The notes: generated from the letters alone by a model not told the origin. DNA of 64,000 nt from Microbacterium flavescens (GCF_018588945.1 NZ_JAFIWA010000005.1:248001-312000), one strand, 5' to 3'. Positions 16,664-26,356 are shown, counted from the first letter of the stretch. Program-made: numbers and translations.

Positions 16664-17793
16664 CGCGTCAGGGTCTCCCGTGCCACGGTGAAGTCGTCGA
16701 GCGCGACGGGGTCGATCTCCACCCCGATGCCGTGCCCGGTCGGCACCCTCACGTGTCCGTCTTCGAGGATCGCCGGTTCGGTGACGATGTCGCGCGTGTA
16801 GAACCGGTTCGACGCCGACACGTCACCCGGCAGCGTGAAGCCCGGCAGCGCCGAGAGCGCCGCGTTCGCCGCGCGGCCGATGCCGGTCTCGAGCATGCCT
16901 CCGCACCACACCGGGATGCCGGCATCCCGGCACAGATCATGGATCGCGACCGCCTCGAGATAGCCGCCGACGCGGCCGGCCTTGATGTTGATGATGGACG
17001 CCGATCCCAGCGCGAGCGCGTCGGCGGCCGCCTTCGCCGAGACGATCGACTCGTCGAGGCACACGGGAGTCCGCAGTCGGCGGGCGAGCGTCGCGTGGTC
17101 GACGAGATCATCCTCCTGGAGCGGCTGCTCGATGAGCAGCAGGTCGAACCGGTCGAGCTCCGCCAGGGTGTCGGCATCAGCGAGCGTGTACGCCGAGTTC
17201 GCGTCGACCTGCAGCGCGATGGTGCCGAACGCCTCGCGGACCGCGGCCGTGTCGGCGATGTCGCGCCCCGGCTTGATCTTGATCTTGATCCGCGCGTACC
17301 CCTCGGCCAGGTATCCGTCGACAGCGTCGACGAGTGCGGCCGGATCGCGCTGGATGCCGATCGAGACGCCGCTCGGTACGCGGTCGCGCATCGAGCCGAG
17401 GTACTCACCCAGCGCGCGGCCCTCGCTGCGCAGTGCGGCGTCGAGGACCGCGAGCTCCAGACCCGCCTTGACCATGCGGTGGCCCACGAACGGCGCGAGC
17501 ACCTCGGCGACCGCCTCGGGCGCCATGGTGCCGCGCTCGAGCAGCGCGGGCACGAGGAAGCGCAGCGCGACGTCCCACGCGCCCTGCGTGTATTCGCTCG
17601 AGTAGAGGGGGGAGGCGCCGGTCACGATCTCGCCCCAGCCGTCGCCGCCGTCGGTCAGTGCGCGGACGACGATGACTTCCCGGACCGTCTCGGTGCCGAA
17701 CGACGTGGTGAATGGGGAGACGAGCGGCAGGTGGAGGACGCGCAGCTCGAATCCCTCGAGAGCGACGGATGCCGCGGGCGAGGCGATGGGCAT
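16660..17793 (-). CDS. menC: o-Succinylbenzoate synthase / N-succinylamino-acid racemase family (enolase superfamily)
   Basis: A 377-aa muconate-lactonising-subgroup enzyme. The catalytic set is complete: KIKIK at 170-174, metal ligands Asp197 (VDANS), Glu222 (IEQP) and Asp247 (CLDES), and Lys271 (NIKAG) on the opposite side. The family makes o-succinylbenzoate for menaquinone and some members racemise N-succinylamino acids; no other men genes are near, so the choice is open. A TAGCCT box 6 nt before the ATG suggests a leaderless transcript. The lipoprotein gene overlaps its stop by 4 nt. Confidence 0.85.
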   Translation of the reverse strand: MPIASPAASVALEGFELRVLHLPLVSPFTTSFGTETVREVIVVRALTDGGDGWGEIVTGASPLYSSEYTQGAWDVALRFLVPALLERGTMAPEAVAEVLAPFVGHRMVKAGLELAVLDAALRSEGRALGEYLGSMRDRVPSGVSIGIQRDPAALVDAVDGYLAEGYARIKIKIKPGRDIADTAAVREAFGTIALQVDANSAYTLADADTLAELDRFDLLLIEQPLQEDDLVDHATLARRLRTPVCLDESIVSAKAAADALALGSASIINIKAGRVGGYLEAVAIHDLCRDAGIPVWCGGMLETGIGRAANAALSALPGFTLPGDVSASNRFYTRDIVTEPAILEDGHVRVPTGHGIGVEIDPVALDDFTVARETLTR

Positions 17794-17828
17794 GCGCTCA
17801 GGCTACGCCCGCCCAGCGCCACGCAGCG

Positions 17829-17981
17829 TCAATGGGCCAGGCGCAGCGATGCGTCCGGTCGAACCGGAACGAAGGTGCCGCGAGCGCGGCGCGGGCCGCG
17901 GCGCCGGCGCGGGGTGCGGTGGGGTTCGCGGCGAAGCTTCGCCGCCACTGCTGCCATCATCATCTCGATGTGCTCGTGCAT
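17829..17981 (-). CDS. Putative small basic protein, 50 aa
   Basis: A 50-residue frame beginning MHEHIEMMMAAVAAKLR, preceded by a strong ribosome site (GAGGAG about six bases upstream). The first 20 residues could form an amphipathic helix rich in Met and His, and the rest is very basic (Arg-rich, PRRRRGPRRARG). It lies alone between menC and the cyclase gene on the same strand. No family is recognised; the good ribosome site and the gap it fills are the reasons to list it. Confidence 0.45.
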   Translation of the reverse strand: MHEHIEMMMAAVAAKLRREPHRTPRRRRGPRRARGTFVPVRPDASLRLAH

Positions 17982-18044
17982 GATCGTCTCCTCTTCGTGT
18001 GCTGAAGGAGAGGAGCACGCGGACACCGCCCTGATACGCAGGGC

Positions 18045-18965
18045 TCAGGCGGGAATCTCGGCGAAGGCCCGCACCGGGAATGTGCCGAAGCCCTCGACGG
18101 CGGGCGGGGCGGCGGTGAAACGGGCACCGCGCGGCGGCAGCGATCCGAGGTTCGTGAGGTGCTCGACCACGTGCACACCGGCGCCGAGAAGCAGCGAGTG
18201 CGCCGGCCGCTCCCCGCCGGACTCCGTGTCGTCGATGTTGAGCGAGTCGATGCCGACCAGCACGACCCCCGCGTCGATGAGCCACTGGGCGCCCTCGCCG
18301 GTGAGGAACGGCGCACTCGAGCCGTACTCGGGCCGGCCGAACCAGCGGTCCCAGCCGGTGTGGAGCAGCACGGCCGTCCCGCGGACATCGCGGTCGGCCA
18401 GCGTCTCGGCGCGGATGCCGCGGCGCTCAGGCGTCCACGCGTCCTCGAGGTGGAAGACCTCGGCGCGCAGCCCGACCAGCGAGGCCAGGTCGAGCCCGGC
18501 GAGATCGCGTCCTTCGGCGTAGCGGTGGAACGGGCTGTCGAGGTAGGTGCCGGTGTTGCCGATCATCGTCAGGATGTCCATGGCGAACTCGGTGCCCGGC
18601 GCGTACCTTGCGCGCGAGTCCTCGCGGGTCAGGTGCGGCGTGATGGTGGGCGCGGGCAGCCCGGGGTAGGTCACCAGCCCGGCGCGGATCGGGTGGCTGA
18701 GGTCGATGACGCGCGTCCCGGCGCCCACAGCGGGACCCGCCGTCTCCACTCCCCGACTGCCGCGGTGCGGCTCCTCGACCACGCGCACGCCGCGGAGCTC
18801 GATCTCATCGACGAGTGCCAGGCCGAGGTGCTGCACCAGCAGCCGGCCGATCTCGGCCTCCGAGGCCTCGGGCGACGGCACGTCGAGGCGGAAGCCGGTG
18901 CCCGACAGTCCTCCTCCGTTGGCGAAGCGGATGTCGAAGTCGAAGTGGGCGCGATACTCGGGCAT
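18045..18965 (-). CDS. Cyclase family protein (kynurenine-formamidase-like) with extra N-terminal domain
   Basis: A 306-aa protein. Residues about 84-306 are the cyclase/KynB-like hydrolase domain (VIDLSHPI, then NTGTYLDSPFHRY at 137-149). The family motif is HxGTHxDxPxH; here the first two His are Asn137 and Tyr141, while Asp143 and His147 remain, which marks a variant subgroup. Residues 1-70 form a separate small domain (FDFDIRFANGGGLSG) not found in plain KynB enzymes. A TAGGCT box precedes the ATG by 6 nt. Substrate unknown. Confidence 0.78.
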   Translation of the reverse strand: MPEYRAHFDFDIRFANGGGLSGTGFRLDVPSPEASEAEIGRLLVQHLGLALVDEIELRGVRVVEEPHRGSRGVETAGPAVGAGTRVIDLSHPIRAGLVTYPGLPAPTITPHLTREDSRARYAPGTEFAMDILTMIGNTGTYLDSPFHRYAEGRDLAGLDLASLVGLRAEVFHLEDAWTPERRGIRAETLADRDVRGTAVLLHTGWDRWFGRPEYGSSAPFLTGEGAQWLIDAGVVLVGIDSLNIDDTESGGERPAHSLLLGAGVHVVEHLTNLGSLPPRGARFTAAPPAVEGFGTFPVRAFAEIPA

Positions 18966-19030
18966 GCCGCGAGCCTAGAACCGGCCGGATCCCGTCGTCT
19001 GCCGCACATCGTCGGATTCCCGCCGTTCCC

Positions 19031-19120
19031 CCGGGTCGTTGAGCGAGCGGACCGCCCCGCGGGTCGTTGAGCGAGCGAACCCCCCCGCGGGTCGTTGAGC
19101 GAGCGAAGCGAGACGAAACG
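19031..19120. repeat. Interspersed GTTGAGCGAGCG repeat, three copies
   Basis: Three head-to-tail copies: two short (about 19031-19048 and 19060-19079, core GGGTCGTTGAGCGAGCG) and one full (19088-19120, continuing into AAGCGAGACGAAACG). The block lies just beyond the 3' end of the GNAT gene. The same element occurs inverted at 26357-26474 and in both orientations at 63547-63760. The rest of the gap from 18966 holds only the leaderless promoter of the cyclase gene. Confidence 0.85.
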
Positions 19121-19125
19121 CGCCC

Positions 19126-19842
19126 CTACCGCCCGGCGACGAACAGGTACCCGCGCTCGTCGTCGAACCCGCCGATCACCAGGCCGGCGGCCAGGTGCCG
19201 CACGATCTCGTCCCGGACGCGCGCGCGCCAGGCCGCGGCATCCGTCGGATCGTCCTTCCGGAGCGCCTCGATGTCGGGCGGCACGGCGACCGACGCCACC
19301 ACGCGGTCATCCTCCGGCGTCGGCACGGGCGGCGCGGCCAGCGCCCACGACACCAGGATGCGGTCGGTCTCGTCGCCGCGGTTGATGCCGTCGTCCATCG
19401 CGCCGTAGTGATTGACGAGGTACTCGGTCACCCGCGTGCCGAGCGTGCGCAGGTTGAAGTGGGCGTTGCGCGCGACGAGGGGGTCGAAGGTCCAGGTGAT
19501 GTGGCCGACCTCGCGGGCGAGCGCCCACTCGCGCTGATGCTGCTTCAGCAGCCGGCCCAACCCCTGGCTCTGCAGCCCCGGCAGCACGCCGGTGATGTGG
19601 CTGTGCATCGAGCGCGCCGCCGGCGCGGCGAAGAAGGCGACGGATGCCCCGACCATGCGCTCGCCGTCGTACAGGCCGACCGCGTAGTTGCCGGAGTGGG
19701 CGAGCGCGCGCAGCAGGTTCGGCGGCATCCCGCCACGGTCGCCGCCCCAGACCTCGGCGAGCACGTCGGACGCCGTGTGGACAGCCTCGACGGTGTCGAG
19801 GGCGCGGATGTCGATGCCCGGTGGGGTCGCGGAGTCGGCCAT
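19126..19842 (-). CDS. GNAT family N-acetyltransferase
   Basis: A 238-aa protein with the acetyl-CoA pyrophosphate-binding segment HITGVLPGLQSQGLGRLLK (Q/R-x-x-G-x-G/A type) around residues 85-103, preceded by beta strands VGLYDGERMVGASVAFF and followed by HITWTFDPLVARNAHFNLRT. The latter resembles a subgroup annotated as chorismate synthase-like or YitI-type acetyltransferases. Acceptor unknown. TACCGT stands 6 nt before the ATG (leaderless candidate). A much longer frame upstream in the same phase is antisense to two transporter genes and is not real. Confidence 0.82.
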   Translation of the reverse strand: MADSATPPGIDIRALDTVEAVHTASDVLAEVWGGDRGGMPPNLLRALAHSGNYAVGLYDGERMVGASVAFFAAPAARSMHSHITGVLPGLQSQGLGRLLKQHQREWALAREVGHITWTFDPLVARNAHFNLRTLGTRVTEYLVNHYGAMDDGINRGDETDRILVSWALAAPPVPTPEDDRVVASVAVPPDIEALRKDDPTDAAAWRARVRDEIVRHLAAGLVIGGFDDERGYLFVAGR

Positions 19843-19893
19843 GCGATCACGGTACTCCGCGCCGTGTGGTCGTCGCGCCGTTAGCCTGGACGG

Positions 19894-21336
19894 ATGCGCA
19901 CGCGGGGTGAGGACGAGAGAAGAAGACTCACCCGGATGCCTCGACAGGGCGCCATCGTGGCCGTCCTGGCCATCGCAGGCCTTGCCTCGTCGTTCATGTT
20001 CACGCTGGTCGTGCCGATCCAGTCCAAGCTCCCCGAGCTGCTGGATGCACCCCGCGAGGACACCGCCTGGGTCGTGACGTCGACCCTGCTGGCCGCGGCC
20101 ATCATCACGCCGATCTCGGGCCGGCTCGGCGACATGTACGGCAAGCGCCGCATCGTGCTCGTGCTGCTCGGGCTCCTGGTGCTGGGCTCGGTGATCGCGG
20201 CGCTCTCCCCCGGCATCGTCGGCATCATCGTCGGCCGCACGCTGCAGGGCGCCGTGGTGGGGGTGGTGCCGCTCGGCATCTCGATCCTGCGCGACGTGCT
20301 GCACGAGAACCGCGTCGACACCGCGATCGCGCTCATCAGCGCGACCCTGGGGGTCGGCGGCGCGCTGGGCCTGCCGATCAGCGCGTTCATCACCGAGCGC
20401 AGCGATTGGCACGTACTCTTCTGGGTCGCCGCCGGCCTCGGCGTCGTGGTCTTCGCCCTCGTCCTGTGGATCGTGCCCGTGAGCGTGCTGCGCACAGCCG
20501 GCCGGTTCGACTTCGTCGGCGCGGCCGGGCTCAGCCTCGGCCTCCTCGGCATCCTGCTCGCCATCTCGCGAGGCAACGACTGGGGCTGGCTCTCCGCGCC
20601 GGTGCTCGCCCTCGGGCTCGGCGGTCTCGCCGTGCTCGTGGCGTGGGGATGGTTCGAGCTGCGCATCGCCGAGCCGCTGCTCGACCTCCGCGTCGCGGCG
20701 CGGCGTCCGGTGCTGCTGACCAACATCGCCTCGGTGGCGATGGGGTTCTCGCTGTTCGCGTCCAACGTCGTCTACCCGCAGATGCTCGAGCTGCCCGTCG
20801 CCACGGGCGGCTTCGGCCTGTCGCTGCTGGCCGCCAGCCTCGTGGTGATGCCCGCCGGCATCGTGATGATGGTGCTCTCGCCGTTCTCCGGCCGCCTCGC
20901 CCGCACGATCGGGCCCAAGCTGCTGCTCGTGATGGGCGCGATCTCCCTGATCCTGGCCTACGGGTTCACCCTCCTCTTCTCGTCGGAGGTGTGGCACCTC
21001 GTCGCGGCGAACTTCCTCATCGGCGCGGGCATCGGCTTCGGGTACGCCGCCATGCCGATGCTCATCATGCGGTCGGTGCCGCAGTCCGAGACGGGCGCCT
21101 CGAACGGCCTGAACGCCCTCTTCCGCTCGCTCGGCACCAGCACCGCCGCCGCCGTCGTCGGCGCGGTGCTCGCCACCTACACCGTCTCGTACGAAGGCAC
21201 CCCGGTGCCCTCGGCGGCCGGATTCCAGCTCTCGTTCGTGCTCGGCGGGGTCGCCGCCGTCATCGCGCTCGTCGTCGCGCTCTTCATCCCGCGGCGGCGC
21301 TCGGCGCAGGAGCGGCACCCCTCCCTTCCGGAGTGA
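19894..21336 (+). CDS. MFS transporter, DHA2-type (14 TM drug/H+ antiporter family)
   Basis: A 480-aa membrane protein with about 13-14 hydrophobic segments. Motif A is visible as GRLGDMYGKRR after the second helix, and the fifth-helix antiporter motif as LGVGGALGLPISAFI. Such proteins export drugs or metabolites with proton antiport. The ATG is 6 nt after TAGCCT, so the message is probably leaderless. It is divergent from the GNAT gene (51 nt apart), and a shared substrate is possible but unproven. Confidence 0.88.
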   Translation: MRTRGEDERRRLTRMPRQGAIVAVLAIAGLASSFMFTLVVPIQSKLPELLDAPREDTAWVVTSTLLAAAIITPISGRLGDMYGKRRIVLVLLGLLVLGSVIAALSPGIVGIIVGRTLQGAVVGVVPLGISILRDVLHENRVDTAIALISATLGVGGALGLPISAFITERSDWHVLFWVAAGLGVVVFALVLWIVPVSVLRTAGRFDFVGAAGLSLGLLGILLAISRGNDWGWLSAPVLALGLGGLAVLVAWGWFELRIAEPLLDLRVAARRPVLLTNIASVAMGFSLFASNVVYPQMLELPVATGGFGLSLLAASLVVMPAGIVMMVLSPFSGRLARTIGPKLLLVMGAISLILAYGFTLLFSSEVWHLVAANFLIGAGIGFGYAAMPMLIMRSVPQSETGASNGLNALFRSLGTSTAAAVVGAVLATYTVSYEGTPVPSAAGFQLSFVLGGVAAVIALVVALFIPRRRSAQERHPSLPE

Positions 21337-21411
21337 GGTCCCCACTGTCGAGCGGCCGCGCCGGGCGCTAACCTGACCTTCATCCACCGGGGGGCGGCGA
21401 CGGGAGCGAGC

Positions 21412-23013
21412 ATGAGCGAGCGCGACGATCTGGATCCCGAGCAGGTGCCGGTCGGGGCGCCCGACGGGGCGACAGCAGCCGGGGCCGAGGCATCCGCCAC
21501 CGCCACCGGCGCACTCGCCGCGGAGCGCAGCGGGACCGACGCGGCCGTCACGGTCGGCGAGGGCGACCACGACACGAAGTTCTTCGGACAGCCGTGGTCG
21601 CTCGTGCACATCTTCTTCGTCGAGATGTGGGAGCGGTTCAGCTTCTACGGCATGCAGGGGATCCTGCTGCTGTACATGTACTACGCGGTGACCGAGGGCG
21701 GGCTCGGGATGCCGGAGGCCACCGCCGCCGGCATCGTCGGCGCCTACGGCGGCACGGTGTACCTCTCGACGATCCTCGGAGCGTGGGTCGCCGACCGCCT
21801 GCTCGGCTCGGAGCGGGTGCTCTTCTACAGCGCGATCGTCATCATGGCCGGCCACATCGGCCTGGCGCTGATCCCCGGTTTCTGGGGGCTCGGCGTGGGG
21901 CTCATCCTCGTCGCCGTCGGGTCGGGAGGACTGAAGGCCAACGCGACGGCGGTCGTCGGCACCCTCTACGCACCGGACGACACCCGGCGCGACGCCGGCT
22001 TCTCGCTGTTCTACCTCGGCATCAACCTCGGCGCGTTCTTCGGCCCGATCCTCACCGGCTGGGCACAGGTGACCTGGGGCTTCCACGCCGGCTTCCTGCT
22101 CGCCGCGATCGGCATGGCGGCCGGCCTCATCCAGTACTCGTTCGGTCGGCGCGGGCTGCCGAAGGATGCCAGCGTCGTGTCCAACCCGCTGCCGCGCAAC
22201 CGCTACGGCCTGTGGATCGGCATCGCCGTCGCGGCGATCGTGCTCATCGTGGTGCTCGTGCTCGTTCGCGTGATCCGGCCCGACAACCTGGCGCAGGTGG
22301 TCATCCTGGTCACCGTGATCGCCGCCGTGGCCTACTTCGCCGTGATCCTGAGTTCGCGCGCGATCTCGTCCGTCGAGCGGTCGCGGGTCTTCGGCTTCAT
22401 CCCGCTGTTCCTCGTGAGCGTCGCATTCTGGTCGCTGTACCAGCAGCAGTTCACGGTGCTGACGATCTACTCCGACAAGCAGCTCGACCGGACGGTCTTC
22501 GGCCTCGAGCTGCCGCCCTCGGTGATCCAGTCGATCAACCCGGTCTTCATCATCATCCTGTCCGGCGTGTTCGCGGCCCTGTGGACGAAGCTGGGCACCC
22601 GCCAGCCGTCGACGCCGGTCAAGTTCGGCCTCGCGTCGATCATCATGGGCATCGCGTTCCTCCTCTTCCTGCCCTTCACCGGCGGCGCGCCGAACTCGAC
22701 GCCGCTCATGGCGATCGTCGGCATCCTGTTCGTCTTCACCGTCGCCGAGCTACTGCTGTCGCCGGTCGGGCTGTCGGTGACGACGAAGCTCGCCCCAGCG
22801 CGCTTCCACACGCAGATGGTGGCGCTGTTCTTCCTGTCGGTCGCCCTCGGCACGTCGATCGCCGGCTGGCTGGCCGGGTTCTACGATCCCGAGAACGACC
22901 CGCAGGGCGAGGTGCCGTACTTCCTGACGCTCGGGCTCATCGCGATCGCGGTCGGCGCCGTGCTGCTCGTCTTCGTCAAGCCGGTGCTGAAGCTGATGAG
23001 GGGCGTGCGCTGA
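21412..23013 (+). CDS. dtpT: Proton-dependent oligopeptide transporter (POT/PTR family)
   Basis: A 533-aa MFS protein. The POT signature ExxERFxYYG is present as Glu71-Met-Trp-Glu74-Arg-Phe-Ser-Phe-Tyr-Gly80, and the second signature as FSLFYLGINLGAFFGPIL. Residues 1-55 are an Ala/Thr/Asp-rich cytoplasmic tail. It imports di- and tripeptides with protons. A TAACCT -10 candidate at 21369-21374 gives a short leader with GGGAG before the ATG. The gene ends inside a terminator hairpin. Confidence 0.92.
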   Translation: MSERDDLDPEQVPVGAPDGATAAGAEASATATGALAAERSGTDAAVTVGEGDHDTKFFGQPWSLVHIFFVEMWERFSFYGMQGILLLYMYYAVTEGGLGMPEATAAGIVGAYGGTVYLSTILGAWVADRLLGSERVLFYSAIVIMAGHIGLALIPGFWGLGVGLILVAVGSGGLKANATAVVGTLYAPDDTRRDAGFSLFYLGINLGAFFGPILTGWAQVTWGFHAGFLLAAIGMAAGLIQYSFGRRGLPKDASVVSNPLPRNRYGLWIGIAVAAIVLIVVLVLVRVIRPDNLAQVVILVTVIAAVAYFAVILSSRAISSVERSRVFGFIPLFLVSVAFWSLYQQQFTVLTIYSDKQLDRTVFGLELPPSVIQSINPVFIIILSGVFAALWTKLGTRQPSTPVKFGLASIIMGIAFLLFLPFTGGAPNSTPLMAIVGILFVFTVAELLLSPVGLSVTTKLAPARFHTQMVALFFLSVALGTSIAGWLAGFYDPENDPQGEVPYFLTLGLIAIAVGAVLLVFVKPVLKLMRGVR

Positions 23014-23027
23014 CGCACACGCCCCTC
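22998..23027 (+). terminator. Terminator hairpin overlapping the POT stop codon
   Basis: Arms 22998-23010 (GAGGGGCGTGCGC) and 23015-23027 pair at 12 of 13 positions around the loop TGAC, so the stop codon TGA is in the loop. It lies between the POT gene and the converging SRPBCC gene (stop at 23043). Confidence 0.6.
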
Positions 23028-23042
23028 GAGGGTTCCCGGGGG

Positions 23043-23639
23043 TCAGACGCGGTCGTCGCCCTCGGAGTACGGGGCTGCGGGGCCCTCCGTCGTGTACATG
23101 CCGGTCGATCCGGCGGTACCGGCCGGCGCGTCGGAGCCGTAGCCGCCGGTCATTGCCTCGGCATCCCGCTCCGTCACACCGTCATGCACCTCGCCGCGCC
23201 AGCCTCCGGTCTCACGGCCGCGCTCCTCGATGAACTCGCGGAAGCGCTGGAGGTCGGCCTCGGCCTGGCGCTCGTCGAAGTCGAGCGCGGCGCCCACCTT
23301 CTCGACGAACGTCTCGGGCAGCCACATCATCTCGAGGTCGACGTGCGTGCCGCCGTCGGCATTGGGGGTGAAGGCGACACGGCCGGTGTGGCTCTTGCCG
23401 TCGATGCTCGCCCAGGCGATGAGCTGGTCGGGCACCTGCTCGGTGATCTCCGCCTCGAATTCGCGGCGGACTCCGCCGACGCTTACCACCCAGCGCGTGC
23501 GGGTGTCATCGAGCTGGGTCACTTCCTTGACCGCGTGCAGAAAACTCGGGAACGACTCGAACTGCGTCCACTGGTTGTACACGGGCCGGATCGGCGCATC
23601 GACGTCGATTCCGGCGCTCATCGTGCTCGGCTTGGCCAT
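23043..23639 (-). CDS. SRPBCC family protein (polyketide cyclase/dehydrase-like)
   Basis: A 198-aa protein. Residues about 5-145 show the START/SRPBCC pattern (IDVDAPIRPVYNQWTQFESF, then RWVVSVGGVRREFEAEITEQ), known from single-domain actinobacterial proteins often called cyclase/dehydrase. The tail (about 150-198) is Gly/Ala/Glu-rich and probably disordered. AGGGAGG lies 5 nt before the ATG at 23639, which decides the start. Ligand unknown. Confidence 0.82.
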   Translation of the reverse strand: MAKPSTMSAGIDVDAPIRPVYNQWTQFESFPSFLHAVKEVTQLDDTRTRWVVSVGGVRREFEAEITEQVPDQLIAWASIDGKSHTGRVAFTPNADGGTHVDLEMMWLPETFVEKVGAALDFDERQAEADLQRFREFIEERGRETGGWRGEVHDGVTERDAEAMTGGYGSDAPAGTAGSTGMYTTEGPAAPYSEGDDRV

Positions 23640-23723
23640 GGTTCCTCCCTTGATCTGCGGTCTGTCCACCGTAGGCAGACGGGCCCGCGCACCGGAGGGG
23701 GTTGACGATCACCCGGAGGCCGT

Positions 23724-24950
23724 CTATCCCGCGCCGCCCGTGCGCATCCGCCGGCCTGCGAGCGCGAGTCCGACACCGCCCACGACGGCGGCGAGGAGCA
23801 TGGCGGATGCTGACACCGCTGTCGTCGAGGTGGGCGACGTTTCCCCGCCCGTGGCCCCGCCGAGCCACGGGCCGACGGCGATCCCGATGTTGAACAGCAC
23901 CACGATGCCGGCGCTCGCGAGCGTCCGCGTGCGCTCGGTGGATACGCGCATGAGCGTCGTCTGCAGCAGCGGGAACATGGCTCCGAGCGCGAATCCCCAT
24001 GCCGCGAGCGCCGCGATGACGGCGACCAGGTTCGAGGCGGCGAGCGTCAGCACCGCGAACACGGCGACGAAGAGCACCAGGATGCCCGTGAGCGACGCCC
24101 GCGGGAAGCGGTCGGCCAGGAATCCGGCGGCGACGACGCCGACCATGCCGGCGGCGCCGAAGAGGAAGAGCAGGGCGGCCGCCCATTCGGCGTCGATCGA
24201 CGCCGAGACCCCGAGGTAGGGCCGGATGTAGGTGAACGACGCGAACTGCGCGACGGCGATGAGGATCGACGCCAGCCCGAATGCGGCGAGCGCCGGCAGC
24301 GACGGGTCGCGCCAGAACCCCTGCGCGCGCTCCGACGTGTCGGGTCGAGCCGGCACATGGCGCGGCATCCCCCGCATCACGACCACCCCGACGACGAGGG
24401 CGACGGCGCCGAGTGCGACGAACGTCGCCCGCCATCCCCACGCCTGGGCGAGGAGGGTGGCGAGCGGCAGTCCGGCGACCGTGGCCGCGGTGCCTCCCGC
24501 CGTGACGATTGCGAGACCGCGCCCGAGGTGCCCGGGAGCGAGGAGGGCAGTGGCGTAGACGATCACGACCGCCCAGAAGACTCCGTGAGCTGTCGCGGCG
24601 ACCACGCGCGCAGCCACGGCGAAGGCGTACGCGGGCGCGAAGGCGGTCGCGACGTTCGCGAGGGCGAACACCCCGAGCGAGATGCCGACGACCAGCCGGC
24701 GGTCGATGCGGGACGTTGCTCGAGCGAGCGGGATGCTCGTGACGATCACGGTGATCGCCCACACCGAGATGAGCAGCCCGATCTGCATGGGCGACACTGC
24801 CAGGTCGGCCGCCATCTCGGGCATGAGCCCGGCCGGCAGCGACTCGGCGGTCACGGTGACCAGCACGCCGAAGCTGAGGATCAGAAGGGGGCGCAGCGGG
24901 AAGCGGGCGACCGGAGCGGATGCCGGCGCCGAGGCCGTTGAGATCGTCAT
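23724..24950 (-). CDS. MFS transporter, DHA1-type (sugar efflux/AraJ-like)
   Basis: A 408-aa, 12-helix MFS protein with a variant motif A (RATSRIDRRLVVG) and the antiporter motif AGGTAATVAGLPLATLLAQ in the fifth helix, as in AraJ/CmlA-like exporters. It is divergent from a MerR regulator over a 57-bp region with a MerR-type promoter that would drive it, so it is very likely induced by that regulator's ligand. The ATG is 6 nt after the -10 (leaderless). Confidence 0.88.
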   Translation of the reverse strand: MTISTASAPASAPVARFPLRPLLILSFGVLVTVTAESLPAGLMPEMAADLAVSPMQIGLLISVWAITVIVTSIPLARATSRIDRRLVVGISLGVFALANVATAFAPAYAFAVAARVVAATAHGVFWAVVIVYATALLAPGHLGRGLAIVTAGGTAATVAGLPLATLLAQAWGWRATFVALGAVALVVGVVVMRGMPRHVPARPDTSERAQGFWRDPSLPALAAFGLASILIAVAQFASFTYIRPYLGVSASIDAEWAAALLFLFGAAGMVGVVAAGFLADRFPRASLTGILVLFVAVFAVLTLAASNLVAVIAALAAWGFALGAMFPLLQTTLMRVSTERTRTLASAGIVVLFNIGIAVGPWLGGATGGETSPTSTTAVSASAMLLAAVVGGVGLALAGRRMRTGGAG

Positions 24951-24956
24951 GATGCG

Positions 24957-24988
24957 AGGCTAAACTTTGACATTAATGTCAATGTCAA
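24957..24988 (-). promoter_or_regulatory. MerR-type promoter with operator in a 20-bp spacer
   Basis: On the minus strand -35 TTGACA (24983-24988) and -10 TAGCCT (24957-24962) are 20 bp apart, and the spacer holds the perfect 16-bp palindrome TTGACATTAATGTCAA (24967-24982). Over-long 19-20 bp spacers with the dyad between the boxes are the hallmark of MerR-activated promoters. The -10 ends 6 nt before the MFS start. The merR gene begins 26 bp to the other side. Confidence 0.85.
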
Positions 24989-25007
24989 GCCTTACGAGGT
25001 ACTTCCG

Positions 25008-25394
25008 ATGAAGATCGGCGAACTGTCCGAACGCACGGGCATTCCGACGCGGATGCTGCGCTACTACGAGCAGCAGGAACTCCTCGACTCGGAGCGCACC
25101 GCGAACGGCTATCGCAGCTACGACGAAGCCGACGTCGAGAGGGCATCGCGCGTGCGCGGCCTCATCCAGTCCGGCCTGTCGACCCGCATGACCCGCGTGG
25201 TGCTCGACCTCGAGCGTCAGTGCGCGCTCGCGGCTCCGCCGAGCTGCTCGCGGGCACTGGCCGAGGAGCTCGCCGGCGAACTCGAGGCGCTCGAGACCCG
25301 ACTGGCGTGCCTCACCAAGAGCCGCGATGCGGTGGCGGAGTATCTCCAGCGCAGCGAGCACGGCGACCTCATCCGCCGCGAGGCGGTCGCGTAG
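25008..25394 (+). CDS. MerR family transcriptional regulator
   Basis: A 128-aa regulator. The winged-helix part starts MKIGELSERTGIPTRMLRYYEQQELL (the first 20 residues are the classical MerR helix-turn-helix) followed by RTANGYRSYDEADVERASRV. A dimerisation helix fills about 80-120. Two Cys (in LERQCALAAPPSCSRAL and one in RLACLTKS) could be effector residues but the pattern is not a known metal site. The neighbour is a divergent MFS exporter gene with a MerR-type operator between them. Confidence 0.92.
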   Translation: MKIGELSERTGIPTRMLRYYEQQELLDSERTANGYRSYDEADVERASRVRGLIQSGLSTRMTRVVLDLERQCALAAPPSCSRALAEELAGELEALETRLACLTKSRDAVAEYLQRSEHGDLIRREAVA

Positions 25395-25455
25395 CGGCAT
25401 CCGCTCCAACCACGGCGCGCCGCGGGCGGCACGGCGAACAGGGCAGAATCGATGC

Positions 25456-26337
<882 letters not shown>

Positions 26338-26356
26338 CAGGAGGGGTGGGGTGGGG

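Noticed and set aside
19846..22086. Very long minus-strand reading frame upstream of the GNAT gene
   Set aside because: It is antisense to the MFS and POT genes, is rich in Arg/Gly/Asp/His as shadow frames in GC-rich DNA are, and shows no family motif.
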